From NCBI GenBank assembly GCA_021107975.1, contig JAIORT010000480.1, positions 1-9,151 of the forward strand: 9,151 nt of DNA, read 5' to 3'. The stretch comes from Bacteroidales bacterium (GTDB lineage: Bacteria > Bacteroidota > Bacteroidia > Bacteroidales > JAADJA01). Shown piece after piece: positions 1 through 7,363 of the stretch. The notes beneath the pieces were generated by a model that was not told the origin of the DNA, made no database searches, and worked only from the letters and a program-made list of their open reading frames with translations. The translations under genes were made by a program, and so were the position numbers. Position 1 is the stretch's first letter, and each line of letters begins with the position of its first letter.

Positions 1-2256
1 TCTTTCTACGCCATGTATATCGCTTTCATAACCGGGATATTCATTTTCGAAATCCTGGCGAAGTTTTAGATAGTTAAAAATCGGGGCAGCTTTTTCATTC
101 AATATTTCACCTCCCATAATAATCGGGATACCCGGAGGATAGGGAACCATCATTACCGCGGGCACACGATTCATCATTTTGCTTAATTCAACATATTCAA
201 CATTTTTCTTAACAACCTCGTGATATGCTTCGGATGGTTTCATTGCCTGGTCGGGGATAACCTGGAATGCCTGTTGCATCATATCCAGGATATTGTTATC
301 CCTGAAATATTTATGTATTTCATTACAATGGTCTTTAAGCCCGACATTTTTATATTTATCCGGATATGCTTTTACCATTTCAGGGAATACTTCAGAGAGA
401 GGAGTATTATTATCATATAATTCCTTGAATTTAAGCATTTCTGCTAATAATGTTCCCTGCTTGCCTTTTGTAGTCCCTAAAGAATTGAGTAACAAGAAAG
501 AATAATAATCGGTTTTTTCACAAACAATTCCTTTGTTAATAAGATAGTTTGAAACAATAGATGCTGGTATTCCTTCATCAGCCATATTTCCGTTATCATC
601 AATTCCGGGAGTGGTTAAAGTAAGTTTAATGGGATCAAGCATAATATAATCGTCTTCCATTTCTTCAAAGCCATGCCAGTCATTCTTTTTACTCATAACC
701 CAAACATCCTGGTTATTGGCAAGATATTCTGTTTCTACTTCCTCAAAGTTCTTAAATTCACCGTTTACTTCCACTTTCTTTGGCTGCCACATTCCAAAGA
801 ACCATTCATTTTTATTTTTTCTCAGGAATTCTTTAGCAATACTAACAACTTTTTTTCTTAATTGAATAGCTTCAACAATAATATCATGCATCATTATTTC
901 TCCGTTATCATCCATCATTTTTGTTGCTACATCGAGTGATGCAATCAGGTTATACTGCGGAGATGTTGAACCATGCATCATATACGATTCATTAAATTCG
1001 TCAGGAACTATCTTTACCTTTCCGCCTTGTTTTATATGAAGCATTGACGCCTGTGAAAATGCAGTAAGCAACTTATGTGTTGATTGAGAACAAAAAATCG
1101 GGGGATGATTTTCGTCAAACAAGTCATCAGCCATACCGAAATGATTTTTATACATCGGATGAAATTTTGCATAAGCATACCATGCTTCATCGAAATGAAG
1201 ATTTTCAACTGATTTTTCCAGTTGCTTTTTAATATTTATAACATTATAACAAACTCCGTCGTAAGTGGAATTTGTAAGTGTTGACATTTTAACTTTATTG
1301 TTTTTAAGGCTTTCGGGAATAAGTTTATTATTTTTTATTTTTCCCCGGATAAATTCAGGAGTAAACTCCGAAAGCTTTATAGGTCCGATAATACCGCGCT
1401 TGTTTCTGCGAGGGATCATATAAACAGGATATGCATCGGTGATAACCATTGCATAGTTCATTGATTTATGGCAATTACGGTCAACAAATGCAATATTATC
1501 TTTTAATACCTGGCTTCTCCATATCACCTGGTTTACATTTGAGGTACCATTTAAAATATAATATGTAAAATCGGCGCCGAATACTCTTGCCGAATTTTTT
1601 TCCGCTTCACCGGTAACGCCGCTATGGTCTAATAATGATCCTAACTCCGGTACTGATACTGAAAGATCGGCTCTGAACATATTTTCCCCGAAAAATTTAT
1701 GTATAGCAACTCCGGCAGGGCTGCGCAGAAATCCTTCTCCGCCCATGTGCCCGGGTGTATGCCATGCATATTTGTATTCCTCAGCATATTTTACCATTGC
1801 GGCAAAAAATTCCGGGTAAATACTTTTAACATACTCAATAAGGTGTGTTTCGATGCGACCCGACAAAAACTCTATTGTATCAGCGGTTTTCCATAAATAG
1901 CCGTTTATATTTTTCAGAACTTCAAGAGGTATTCCTTCTATTTCCAGCCTGTCGGTAAGCAACAGTATTGGTATATTCCTGTTTCTTTTTCTTATCTTGT
2001 CAATAAAATAAACAGGAGACATTTCTTCCGAAGTATCTTCTTCGGGTAAATCCCAGTCAACTACCACAGTTCCAATATCGGCTCTCGATATAAAAATTTC
2101 AAGGGCATCCTCATACGAAAAGGAAGGAATTACACTACATTCCTGAACTTCTTCAAGTTCTTCTAAAAGCTCGTTCAATCTGTATCCTTCATCATTTTCG
2201 TCGTTAAACTGACCGGATACAATAAGTACAGGCCATGATCTTTTTGTTGTTTTCAT
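1..2256 (-). CDS. adiA: Orn/Lys/Arg decarboxylase, arginine decarboxylase (AdiA)-like, C-terminus cut by window edge
   Basis: PLP-dependent, cytoplasmic fold-III amino-acid decarboxylase. I translated 752 codons with no stop before the window edge. E. coli AdiA is about 755 residues, so probably only 10-20 are missing. Seen: a CheY-like N-terminal wing domain (about 1-140) starting MKTTKRSWPVLIVSG; HTPGH at 166-170; the DRNCHKS segment near 259-265; FDEAW at 355-359, whose Asp356 should contact the PLP ring nitrogen; and STHKLL, with Lys395 as the Schiff-base lysine. The C-terminal domain carries VPYPPGIP and ends near PGYESDIHG. From remembered family sequences, the middle and C-terminal parts (for example NTPLSEVFPEMV) look closer to AdiA than to LdcI. 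Arginine is therefore the likelier substrate, with lysine or ornithine possible. The ATG at 2256 gives the expected N-terminus; no Shine-Dalgarno is visible, only an A-rich leader. It lies 24 bp after a possible 37-codon ORF. Likely role: acid resistance or polyamine supply. Confidence 0.93.
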   Translation of the reverse strand, partial: MKTTKRSWPVLIVSGQFNDENDEGYRLNELLEELEEVQECSVIPSFSYEDALEIFISRADIGTVVVDWDLPEEDTSEEMSPVYFIDKIRKRNRNIPILLLTDRLEIEGIPLEVLKNINGYLWKTADTIEFLSGRIETHLIEYVKSIYPEFFAAMVKYAEEYKYAWHTPGHMGGEGFLRSPAGVAIHKFFGENMFRADLSVSVPELGSLLDHSGVTGEAEKNSARVFGADFTYYILNGTSNVNQVIWRSQVLKDNIAFVDRNCHKSMNYAMVITDAYPVYMIPRRNKRGIIGPIKLSEFTPEFIRGKIKNNKLIPESLKNNKVKMSTLTNSTYDGVCYNVINIKKQLEKSVENLHFDEAWYAYAKFHPMYKNHFGMADDLFDENHPPIFCSQSTHKLLTAFSQASMLHIKQGGKVKIVPDEFNESYMMHGSTSPQYNLIASLDVATKMMDDNGEIMMHDIIVEAIQLRKKVVSIAKEFLRKNKNEWFFGMWQPKKVEVNGEFKNFEEVETEYLANNQDVWVMSKKNDWHGFEEMEDDYIMLDPIKLTLTTPGIDDNGNMADEGIPASIVSNYLINKGIVCEKTDYYSFLLLNSLGTTKGKQGTLLAEMLKFKELYDNNTPLSEVFPEMVKAYPDKYKNVGLKDHCNEIHKYFRDNNILDMMQQAFQVIPDQAMKPSEAYHEVVKKNVEYVELSKMMNRVPAVMMVPYPPGIPIIMGGEILNEKAAPIFNYLKLRQDFENEYPGYESDIHGVER

Positions 2257-2280
2257 TTTTTAAGATTTAGTTATACGTTA

Positions 2281-2394
2281 TTAGTTAAATGTTATATGTT
2301 CATAAGTAATAGTTCCATCAGGTTGTTTTTCCTGGTACATTCCCTGTATTTCGTTATCGATGATTAAAAATTTGAAAAGTTTTCGATATTCCAT
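2281..2394 (-). CDS. Possible small protein (37 aa) just upstream of the decarboxylase
   Basis: A short ORF runs from ATG at 2394 to TAA at 2281 and ends 24 bp before the decarboxylase start, on the same strand. The product begins MEYRKLFKFLIIDNE and ends YEHITFN. It is charged and soluble-looking, with no signal peptide and no membrane segment. The composition looks protein-like: the stretch YQEKQPDGTITYEHITF reads as an ordinary beta-hairpin-type sequence rather than translated noise. I recognise no family. The sequence before its ATG (GATTTAAAAATC) resembles the A-rich sequence before the decarboxylase ATG. It could be a real small protein cotranscribed with the decarboxylase, a leader ORF, the remnant of a larger gene, or chance. 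Confidence 0.35.
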   Translation of the reverse strand: MEYRKLFKFLIIDNEIQGMYQEKQPDGTITYEHITFN

Positions 2395-2448
2395 GATTTT
2401 TAAATCTTGGTTTTACTCTTGTTTTATTGTTAATGCGTAAATGCTTAA

Positions 2449-2504
2449 ATCATTCTATCATTTTATCATTTTAGCATTCAATCATTTCAGCATTCTATCA
2501 TTTT
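2449..2504. repeat. Tandem 8-bp repeat, seven units, abutting the tolC-like stop codon
   Basis: Seven consecutive units of exactly 8 bp fit A(T/G)CATT(T/C)(T/A/C) on the plus strand: ATCATTCT, ATCATTTT, ATCATTTT, AGCATTCA, ATCATTTC, AGCATTCT, ATCATTTT. Two more degenerate units in the same register (ATGCGTAA at 2433, ATGCTTAA at 2441) extend the array on one side. The other side ends 2 bp from the stop codon of the outer-membrane channel gene (2507-2509). In the direction of transcription the core is AATGAT/AATGCT. The array is non-coding and fills about half of the 112-bp gap. I see no inverted symmetry, so it is not an obvious terminator. Confidence 0.85.
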
Positions 2505-2506
2505 AT

Positions 2507-3877
2507 TTACTGCAAGCCTGTCAACCTGTTTAGTTTTGATAAAGAAATCAGATAATTAAGCTTTGAACCAAGAAGGTCAGCTTCGGCTTTTGCATAATCA
2601 GCTTTTGCCATCAACAATCTCGATGGCAATGCTTCACCTTCCTCAACAGAGTTTTCAACAAGTATCAATTCTTCTGTTCTGACTTCAAGTGCTTTTTTTG
2701 CTGTTTGAATAAGTTTATAAGCATAAGTTAAATCCAAAAATGCTTTATGCACTTCCACTTTTACAGTTTTACTTTTATACTCAAAATCCTTTAAAGCCTC
2801 ATTATATAAAGCATTTCGTTGTTTTATGAGCGCAGATCTTTCACCGGAGGCAATTAGTGTCCATTTTAAATTCAATCCGGTCATAAAATAATTATCAGGA
2901 GTGAGAGGGATACCATGCTGATAATTATACTTTGCAAAATATGACAGTTCGGGTATGTACGCTTTTTTTGCAGCAGTTATTCCAAGTTTCGCTTTACCCA
3001 CTGTAGCGTTCGAAATGTTTAATTCATAATTGTTTTGAGAGGCTAAAATATAATAATCTGCGATATTTTTTTTGAAATCAAACAAATCAATAGAATCTAA
3101 AATAAGAACCGCTTTTACATTAAAATCAATGCCAACCAATTGTTTAAATGACAATACATAAGATTCTTTTTTGTTCTGCGCTTCAAGGAGTTCCTGCTCC
3201 TTTTCGTATATTTCTGCCTCCAAAGCCGTAACGTCAATTTTCAGTGCCTCGCCCGATTCAAAGGCATTTTTTACATCATTGTAATTGGCAATATTATATT
3301 CAAGCTGATATAAGGCAACCTCTTCATATTTTTCTTCAATCAGTATCCCATAAAACAGTTCTTTAATGCCCAAGCTTATTTCCGATATAACATTGTCAAG
3401 TTGTAACTTGCTTATGTTTAAATCAATGTCAGTAATTTTTCTTCCTGTATTAACGGTTGTTAATTGACTTAACGGTTGATAAAGAGCCACATTTGCTATG
3501 CAAAAAAGCTCCTCTCCTTTAACCATTGTTATTTTTTTTGGAGGAAGAGGGAAATTATCTTCGAGATATTTTGCAAAATCTTTATCATCCAATAATTCTT
3601 CATAGATAAAACTAAACTGACCTTTTTTTGCAGTAACATTCGGATTGCTGTTATATCCAAAATTCCCCTCTGCGATTACTCTTGGGTAATAATTGCTCTT
3701 CATTTCTCTTAATTTCCCATCAGCATTGTCAATTTTGTATTGAAATATCTTTATCAACTGATTTTGCTCAACAGCCATTTCCAAAGCCTGATTAAGACTT
3801 AAGAAAACCGTATCCTGTGCGGAAGAAATTTTAAAAGCAAGGATTAAAAAAACGATTATTAGATTCTTCTTTAACAT
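2507..3877 (-). CDS. TolC-family outer-membrane efflux channel
   Basis: 456-residue outer-membrane factor, the exit duct of the pump encoded just upstream. A Sec signal peptide (MLKKNLIIVFLILAFKISSAQ, probable cleavage after SSA) is followed by the typical OEP start LSLNQALEMAVEQN. The body shows the two-fold internal repeat of the family. Two long helical segments each open with a Glu-Gly type motif: ESGEALKIDVTALEAE near 207-222 and EEGEALPSRLLMAKAD near 412-427. Each closes with a leucine-rich coiled coil ending in LVGID or LTGLQ. Length is normal for TolC/OprM-type proteins. There is no lipobox, so it is TolC-like rather than an OprM-type lipoprotein. The gene lies 187 bp after the permease gene, which is long for a tripartite operon. 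That gap holds a nested palindrome and a plausible private promoter. The function as efflux channel is secure; the substrate is not knowable here. Confidence 0.93.
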   Translation of the reverse strand: MLKKNLIIVFLILAFKISSAQDTVFLSLNQALEMAVEQNQLIKIFQYKIDNADGKLREMKSNYYPRVIAEGNFGYNSNPNVTAKKGQFSFIYEELLDDKDFAKYLEDNFPLPPKKITMVKGEELFCIANVALYQPLSQLTTVNTGRKITDIDLNISKLQLDNVISEISLGIKELFYGILIEEKYEEVALYQLEYNIANYNDVKNAFESGEALKIDVTALEAEIYEKEQELLEAQNKKESYVLSFKQLVGIDFNVKAVLILDSIDLFDFKKNIADYYILASQNNYELNISNATVGKAKLGITAAKKAYIPELSYFAKYNYQHGIPLTPDNYFMTGLNLKWTLIASGERSALIKQRNALYNEALKDFEYKSKTVKVEVHKAFLDLTYAYKLIQTAKKALEVRTEELILVENSVEEGEALPSRLLMAKADYAKAEADLLGSKLNYLISLSKLNRLTGLQ

Positions 3878-3912
3878 TCTATATATTTTGTAACTGTAAA
3901 CGGCTTAAATCA

Positions 3913-3943
3913 CAAATTTATGTCTGTCCATAAAGTCGGTAAA
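3913..3943 (-). promoter_or_regulatory. Candidate Bacteroidota-type promoter for the tolC-like gene
   Basis: Read on the minus strand, TAAATTTG at 3920-3913 matches the Bacteroidota -7 element TAnnTTTG exactly. A TTTA at 3943-3940 sits 19 bp upstream, where the -33 element TTTG is expected (three of four bases). The implied start near 3906 gives a leader of about 30 nt before the ATG at 3877. It lies immediately downstream of the large palindrome, so the channel gene could be transcribed even if read-through from the permease gene is reduced. This rests on motif matching alone. Confidence 0.4.
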
Positions 3944-4029
3944 AATCAAAAAAATAAATATATTATCTCTTAATCCCCCCGACCCCCTTTTAAAAGGGGG
4001 AGTTTAAGGTATTTATTTTTTTGATTTTT
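3941..4029. repeat. Nested palindrome with 20-bp perfect inverted arms, between the permease and channel genes
   Basis: The outer arms at 3941-3960 and 4010-4029 are perfect reverse complements over 20 bp and AT-rich, each with a run of seven A or T. Inside is an 18-bp perfect palindrome, CCCCCTTTTAAAAGGGGG (3983-4000). It is flanked by a second pairing of CTTAA (3969-3973) with TTAAG (4004-4008) and by an extra C-run at 3975-3980. In RNA from either strand this would fold into a long stem with a GC-rich inner hairpin, and the T-run of the distal arm makes a terminator-like element possible in both directions. It could also be a small non-autonomous inverted-repeat element. I see no target-site duplication at its edges. 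Confidence 0.8.
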
Positions 4030-4064
4030 CATAACTTCAGTTGTGAAATCTTACTCTGTTTTTT

Positions 4065-7000
4065 TTATTGGTCAATTTGTTTTATCGGTTTAATTAAAAG
4101 ACTATATAATACCGGGATTACCAGTAATGTAAGCACCATTGAAAATACAATACCAAAAGCAAACACACTGGCTAAAGGAGCCCACAAAGGATCCTTCATA
4201 ATTATCATTGGAACAACACCAATAGCGGCAGCCATAGTGGTAAGAAAGATTGGTCTTAATCTTCTCTTAGCTGATTCATGGGCAGCTTTTTTAAATGAAA
4301 GACCTTCTTTAATTACCAATTCATCGGAATATTCAACTATTATCAGAGCATTTCTAATTACAATTCCCACCAGGGCAATCAGTCCGACAAATGCCGTGAA
4401 GCTAAAAACATTGCCTGTGATCAACAAACCGAGAAGTGATCCGAAAAGGGTTAACGGAATGGAAACCATAATAATTAATGGTCTGATCATATCTTTAAAT
4501 TCATACAGAAGAATTAGAAAAATACACACTAAACTAATAATAATCGCTATAATCATTTTCCCAAATGTTTCTTTCTGGTTTTTAATAACACCGGCATCCA
4601 CTATTTCATATCCTGGTAAAACAGAAAGTGAGTCAATGCCTGGCTGGATAGTATTAAGAACCTCTGAACTGAGGTAACCGGTTTTTGTTTTGCAACCAAT
4701 TGTTAATGTCGGTATTCCGTTTCTGCGTGTAATTTTCCCGGTTTGCCACATCGGAGTTAATTTGGCGATTTGTCGTAAGGGTATATGCTTTTTTGTAATC
4801 GGAGATGTGATATAAGTGTTTATAATATCACTGAAATTTTTTCTTTGCTCTTCCCCTAACCGGAAAGTTATATCTATCGAATTATCTCCTTCCCATAATG
4901 TAGTTACCGTTGCCCCGTGAAATCCGATAGCCAGCAAATCGGCAATAACTTCAGTTGTAAAACCCAACTGATTTGCTATCTTTTCATCTACATTAATTTT
5001 CATTAGATAATTATCTTCAAAATCTTGTCTGATAAGCCTGCTCCCTTCAGCATTTCTAAAAACTCTTATAACCTTTTCTCCTATTGTTTTTATTTCTGTG
5101 ATATTGTCTCCGAAAATCCTTACCTCAACTGGAGAAACAACAGGTACTCCCTGAACAAACTCCATTACGTCAACCTGGGCATTAGGCAGAAAACCAGTTA
5201 ACAATTCCTTATAATAAACAGTTAGTTTACTTGTTTCTTTCACCGATGTAGTATTAATCAGAAACATGGCATAACTTTCTTCGGGAAAAACAGGTGAAAA
5301 ACTATAATACACTCTTGGAGCGGAAGTTCCGACAAAGGTGGCAAAACTTGTAATATTAGAATCACTTTTTAAAATCTGTTCAATCTTTCGGGCATCGGCA
5401 TCAGTAATATCGAGTTTTGTTCCCAGCGGTTCGAAAATCTGAATAATAAACTGACTTCGTTGTGCGCTTGGGAAGAATTCTTGTTTTTGTACTTTCATTA
5501 AAAGCACACCAAGAATTATTGCTGCTATTGCAAGGATAATTGTAGTATATCGTCTTTGCATTGCCCAGTTTACACCTTTATCAAATATATGCTGAATTAT
5601 GTCTAACAACGAGAATTTTTTCTTTGTTTTTTGAGTTGTGTTCTTATTCTTTTTAAGACCTTTTTTAATAAAACAGAATGCCAGAAAAGGGGTAAGGAAG
5701 AAAGCTACCACAAGTGAGCAGCTCATAGAAATTGCAACAGTGATTGGCAAACTTATCAAAAACTGACCGGTAGGACCGGTTAGCATAAAAACCAGGGGCA
5801 GGAAAGCCATTATAATAGTTAGTGTTGAGCTAAAGAGCGGAATTGAAAATTCATTAACACTTCGCCATGCGGCTTCATATCTGCTTAAGCCTTCGTCAAG
5901 TTTCGAAATATAGTCATCAATAACAACAATTGCATTATCAACTACCATCCCTAAAACAACAATAAGTGATGCAAGTGAAACCTGCTGCATTTCAAAGCCG
6001 AAAAGATTAAGGAAAGAGAAAGTCATGCCAATAGAAACCGGAATAGAAATGGCGGCAATTAAAGCAATATTTAATGGCAATAGAAGTATAATAACCAAAA
6101 TTACAGCCACTACTGCAATAAGAAACTCGGTCAAGAAATCATTAACAGCAATTTTAACCGTTTGTGGCTGATTGTTGATTATTTGCAGGTTAACATCTCT
6201 AGGTATTAATTTGCGTGATTTTTCGAGGGCAGCGTCAATTTTTTTGCCGAAATCAACAATATTATGACCAGGCTGCATCTGCAGGGAAATAAGTATTGTT
6301 TTATTGTTTTTACCATTTGTCCGTATATATTGGGTTGCCTCAGTCAGCTTTCTTTCTACTTTGGCTACATCCTTAATTCTAACAACTGAGCCATCAGGAG
6401 AAATGCCGATAATTTGTTCTTTTACATGGTCAATATTTGTAAACAAACCGGTTGTATGCAAAGTTATCTTTGAATAATCGGTTTCAATATAACCTGAGTA
6501 TTTAATCGTATTTTGGGTCTCCAGGACTTTTATCACATCTTCGATAAAAAAACCGTATTGAACAAGTTTTTCCGAACTTGTTGTTACTGATATTTCTTCG
6601 GGTCGGAACCCAATTTTGTTAATTTTAGAAACAGAAGGTATTTTTCGTAAATTGTTTTCAATGGTCTCGACATAAGTTTTTAACTCGTTATAAGTATGAT
6701 TGTCGGTTTCAACGGCAATTATTAAAGCCACAACATCACCAAAATCAGAGTCAACAATGGGACCAAGCACACCTTTTGGCAGATCGGTTTGTGATAATAA
6801 AAATAATCCCTGCCCTAATCTTTCCCAGAATAAATCCGGACTGTCCACCCAATCCTCAATTGTAACGGTTACTACAACTAATCCATCTTTTGTAGTTGAA
6901 TATGTTTCGTCTTTTTTTACTTCGGAATAAGTGAAAAGTTTATTTTCAACACTTTTGGTAACCTGTTCCTCTACCTGTTGTGCTGTTGCTCCCGGATAAA

Positions 7001-7148
7001 TTGCAATTACCAGTGCCTGCCTGATAGTAATTTCAGGAGATGCCCGGCGTGGCATTGTTACTAAAGAATAAATACCACCTATAAAAATCAGAAGAATTGT
7101 AAAAACCGATACCTTGTGGTATTTTAATGCTGCTTTAAAAACGTTCAT
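4065..7148 (-). CDS. RND-family efflux pump permease (AcrB-like, HAE1 type)
   Basis: 1027-residue inner-membrane proton/drug antiporter, full length for AcrB-type proteins (about 1030-1050). The duplicated RND layout is clear. TM1 is at about 14-31, then a large periplasmic porter loop to about 335, then TM2-TM6 at 337-494. A lysine-rich cytoplasmic linker follows (497-512), then TM7 near 535-552, a second periplasmic loop to about 862, and TM8-TM12 to the end. N-terminal MPRRASPEI and YPGA are typical family motifs. The TM4 relay reads GMVVDNAIVVIDDY (Asp404, Asn405 where AcrB has Asp407-Asp408). TM10 reads GIVIRNALIIVEY (Arg932 at the AcrB Lys940 position), and RRLRPIFLTT keeps the equivalents of AcrB Arg971 and Thr978. 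It is not the metal-type CzcA/CusA class by these motifs. The product works with the adaptor upstream and the channel downstream. The ATG at 7148 gives the expected short cytoplasmic lead-in (MNVFKAALKYHKV). Confidence 0.95.
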   Translation of the reverse strand: MNVFKAALKYHKVSVFTILLIFIGGIYSLVTMPRRASPEITIRQALVIAIYPGATAQQVEEQVTKSVENKLFTYSEVKKDETYSTTKDGLVVVTVTIEDWVDSPDLFWERLGQGLFLLSQTDLPKGVLGPIVDSDFGDVVALIIAVETDNHTYNELKTYVETIENNLRKIPSVSKINKIGFRPEEISVTTSSEKLVQYGFFIEDVIKVLETQNTIKYSGYIETDYSKITLHTTGLFTNIDHVKEQIIGISPDGSVVRIKDVAKVERKLTEATQYIRTNGKNNKTILISLQMQPGHNIVDFGKKIDAALEKSRKLIPRDVNLQIINNQPQTVKIAVNDFLTEFLIAVVAVILVIILLLPLNIALIAAISIPVSIGMTFSFLNLFGFEMQQVSLASLIVVLGMVVDNAIVVIDDYISKLDEGLSRYEAAWRSVNEFSIPLFSSTLTIIMAFLPLVFMLTGPTGQFLISLPITVAISMSCSLVVAFFLTPFLAFCFIKKGLKKNKNTTQKTKKKFSLLDIIQHIFDKGVNWAMQRRYTTIILAIAAIILGVLLMKVQKQEFFPSAQRSQFIIQIFEPLGTKLDITDADARKIEQILKSDSNITSFATFVGTSAPRVYYSFSPVFPEESYAMFLINTTSVKETSKLTVYYKELLTGFLPNAQVDVMEFVQGVPVVSPVEVRIFGDNITEIKTIGEKVIRVFRNAEGSRLIRQDFEDNYLMKINVDEKIANQLGFTTEVIADLLAIGFHGATVTTLWEGDNSIDITFRLGEEQRKNFSDIINTYITSPITKKHIPLRQIAKLTPMWQTGKITRRNGIPTLTIGCKTKTGYLSSEVLNTIQPGIDSLSVLPGYEIVDAGVIKNQKETFGKMIIAIIISLVCIFLILLYEFKDMIRPLIIMVSIPLTLFGSLLGLLITGNVFSFTAFVGLIALVGIVIRNALIIVEYSDELVIKEGLSFKKAAHESAKRRLRPIFLTTMAAAIGVVPMIIMKDPLWAPLASVFAFGIVFSMVLTLLVIPVLYSLLIKPIKQIDQ

Positions 7149-7363
7149 GAATCTGTTTTGTGTTTACACGAAAATTCCAAATATCAAAAAACAAAATACA
7201 AATAAATTCCAATTATAGAAACTTCAAATTCCAAACCTGCCTTCGTACTTAGGTGCTGATGCTATTGAAGTAGCAGTTTGTGATTTTGTTCCGAAGTTTC
7301 GGGATTGTTATTTGTGATTTATTTGCTATCCCTACGGACTTGCTTCGCATCGTTTAATTATTG
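7149..7363. other. Long repeat-bearing spacer between the adaptor and permease genes
   Basis: This 215-bp gap has no credible ORF. Three AAATTCCAA copies lie at 7172-7180, 7204-7212 and 7226-7234 within a very A-rich stretch. A short dyad TGCTA/TAGCA lies at 7260-7264 and 7271-7275. TTTGTGATTT occurs twice (7277-7286 and 7311-7320), flanking the small palindrome CCGAAGTTTCGG (7291-7302). I find no TAnnTTTG promoter element here on the minus strand, so the permease gene is probably transcribed from the promoter ahead of the adaptor gene. What the spacer does is unknown. Confidence 0.6.

Noticed and set aside
220..1896. Several 60-70-codon plus-strand open frames
   Set aside because: All are antisense to the decarboxylase, which reads through without interruption on the minus strand.
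4021..4677. 218-codon open frame on the plus strand
   Set aside because: It lies opposite the RND permease C-terminus, whose protein sequence is unmistakable; the plus-strand translation is Ile/Thr/Asn-rich without domain-like features, so it is an antisense shadow.
6700..6930. 76-codon plus-strand open frame
   Set aside because: It is antisense to the first periplasmic domain of the RND permease and is Ser/Thr-rich, as expected for an antisense frame of this composition.
7160..7169. GTGTTTACAC palindrome just upstream of the permease start
   Set aside because: The arms are only 4 bp; chance is sufficient and nothing nearby supports an operator.
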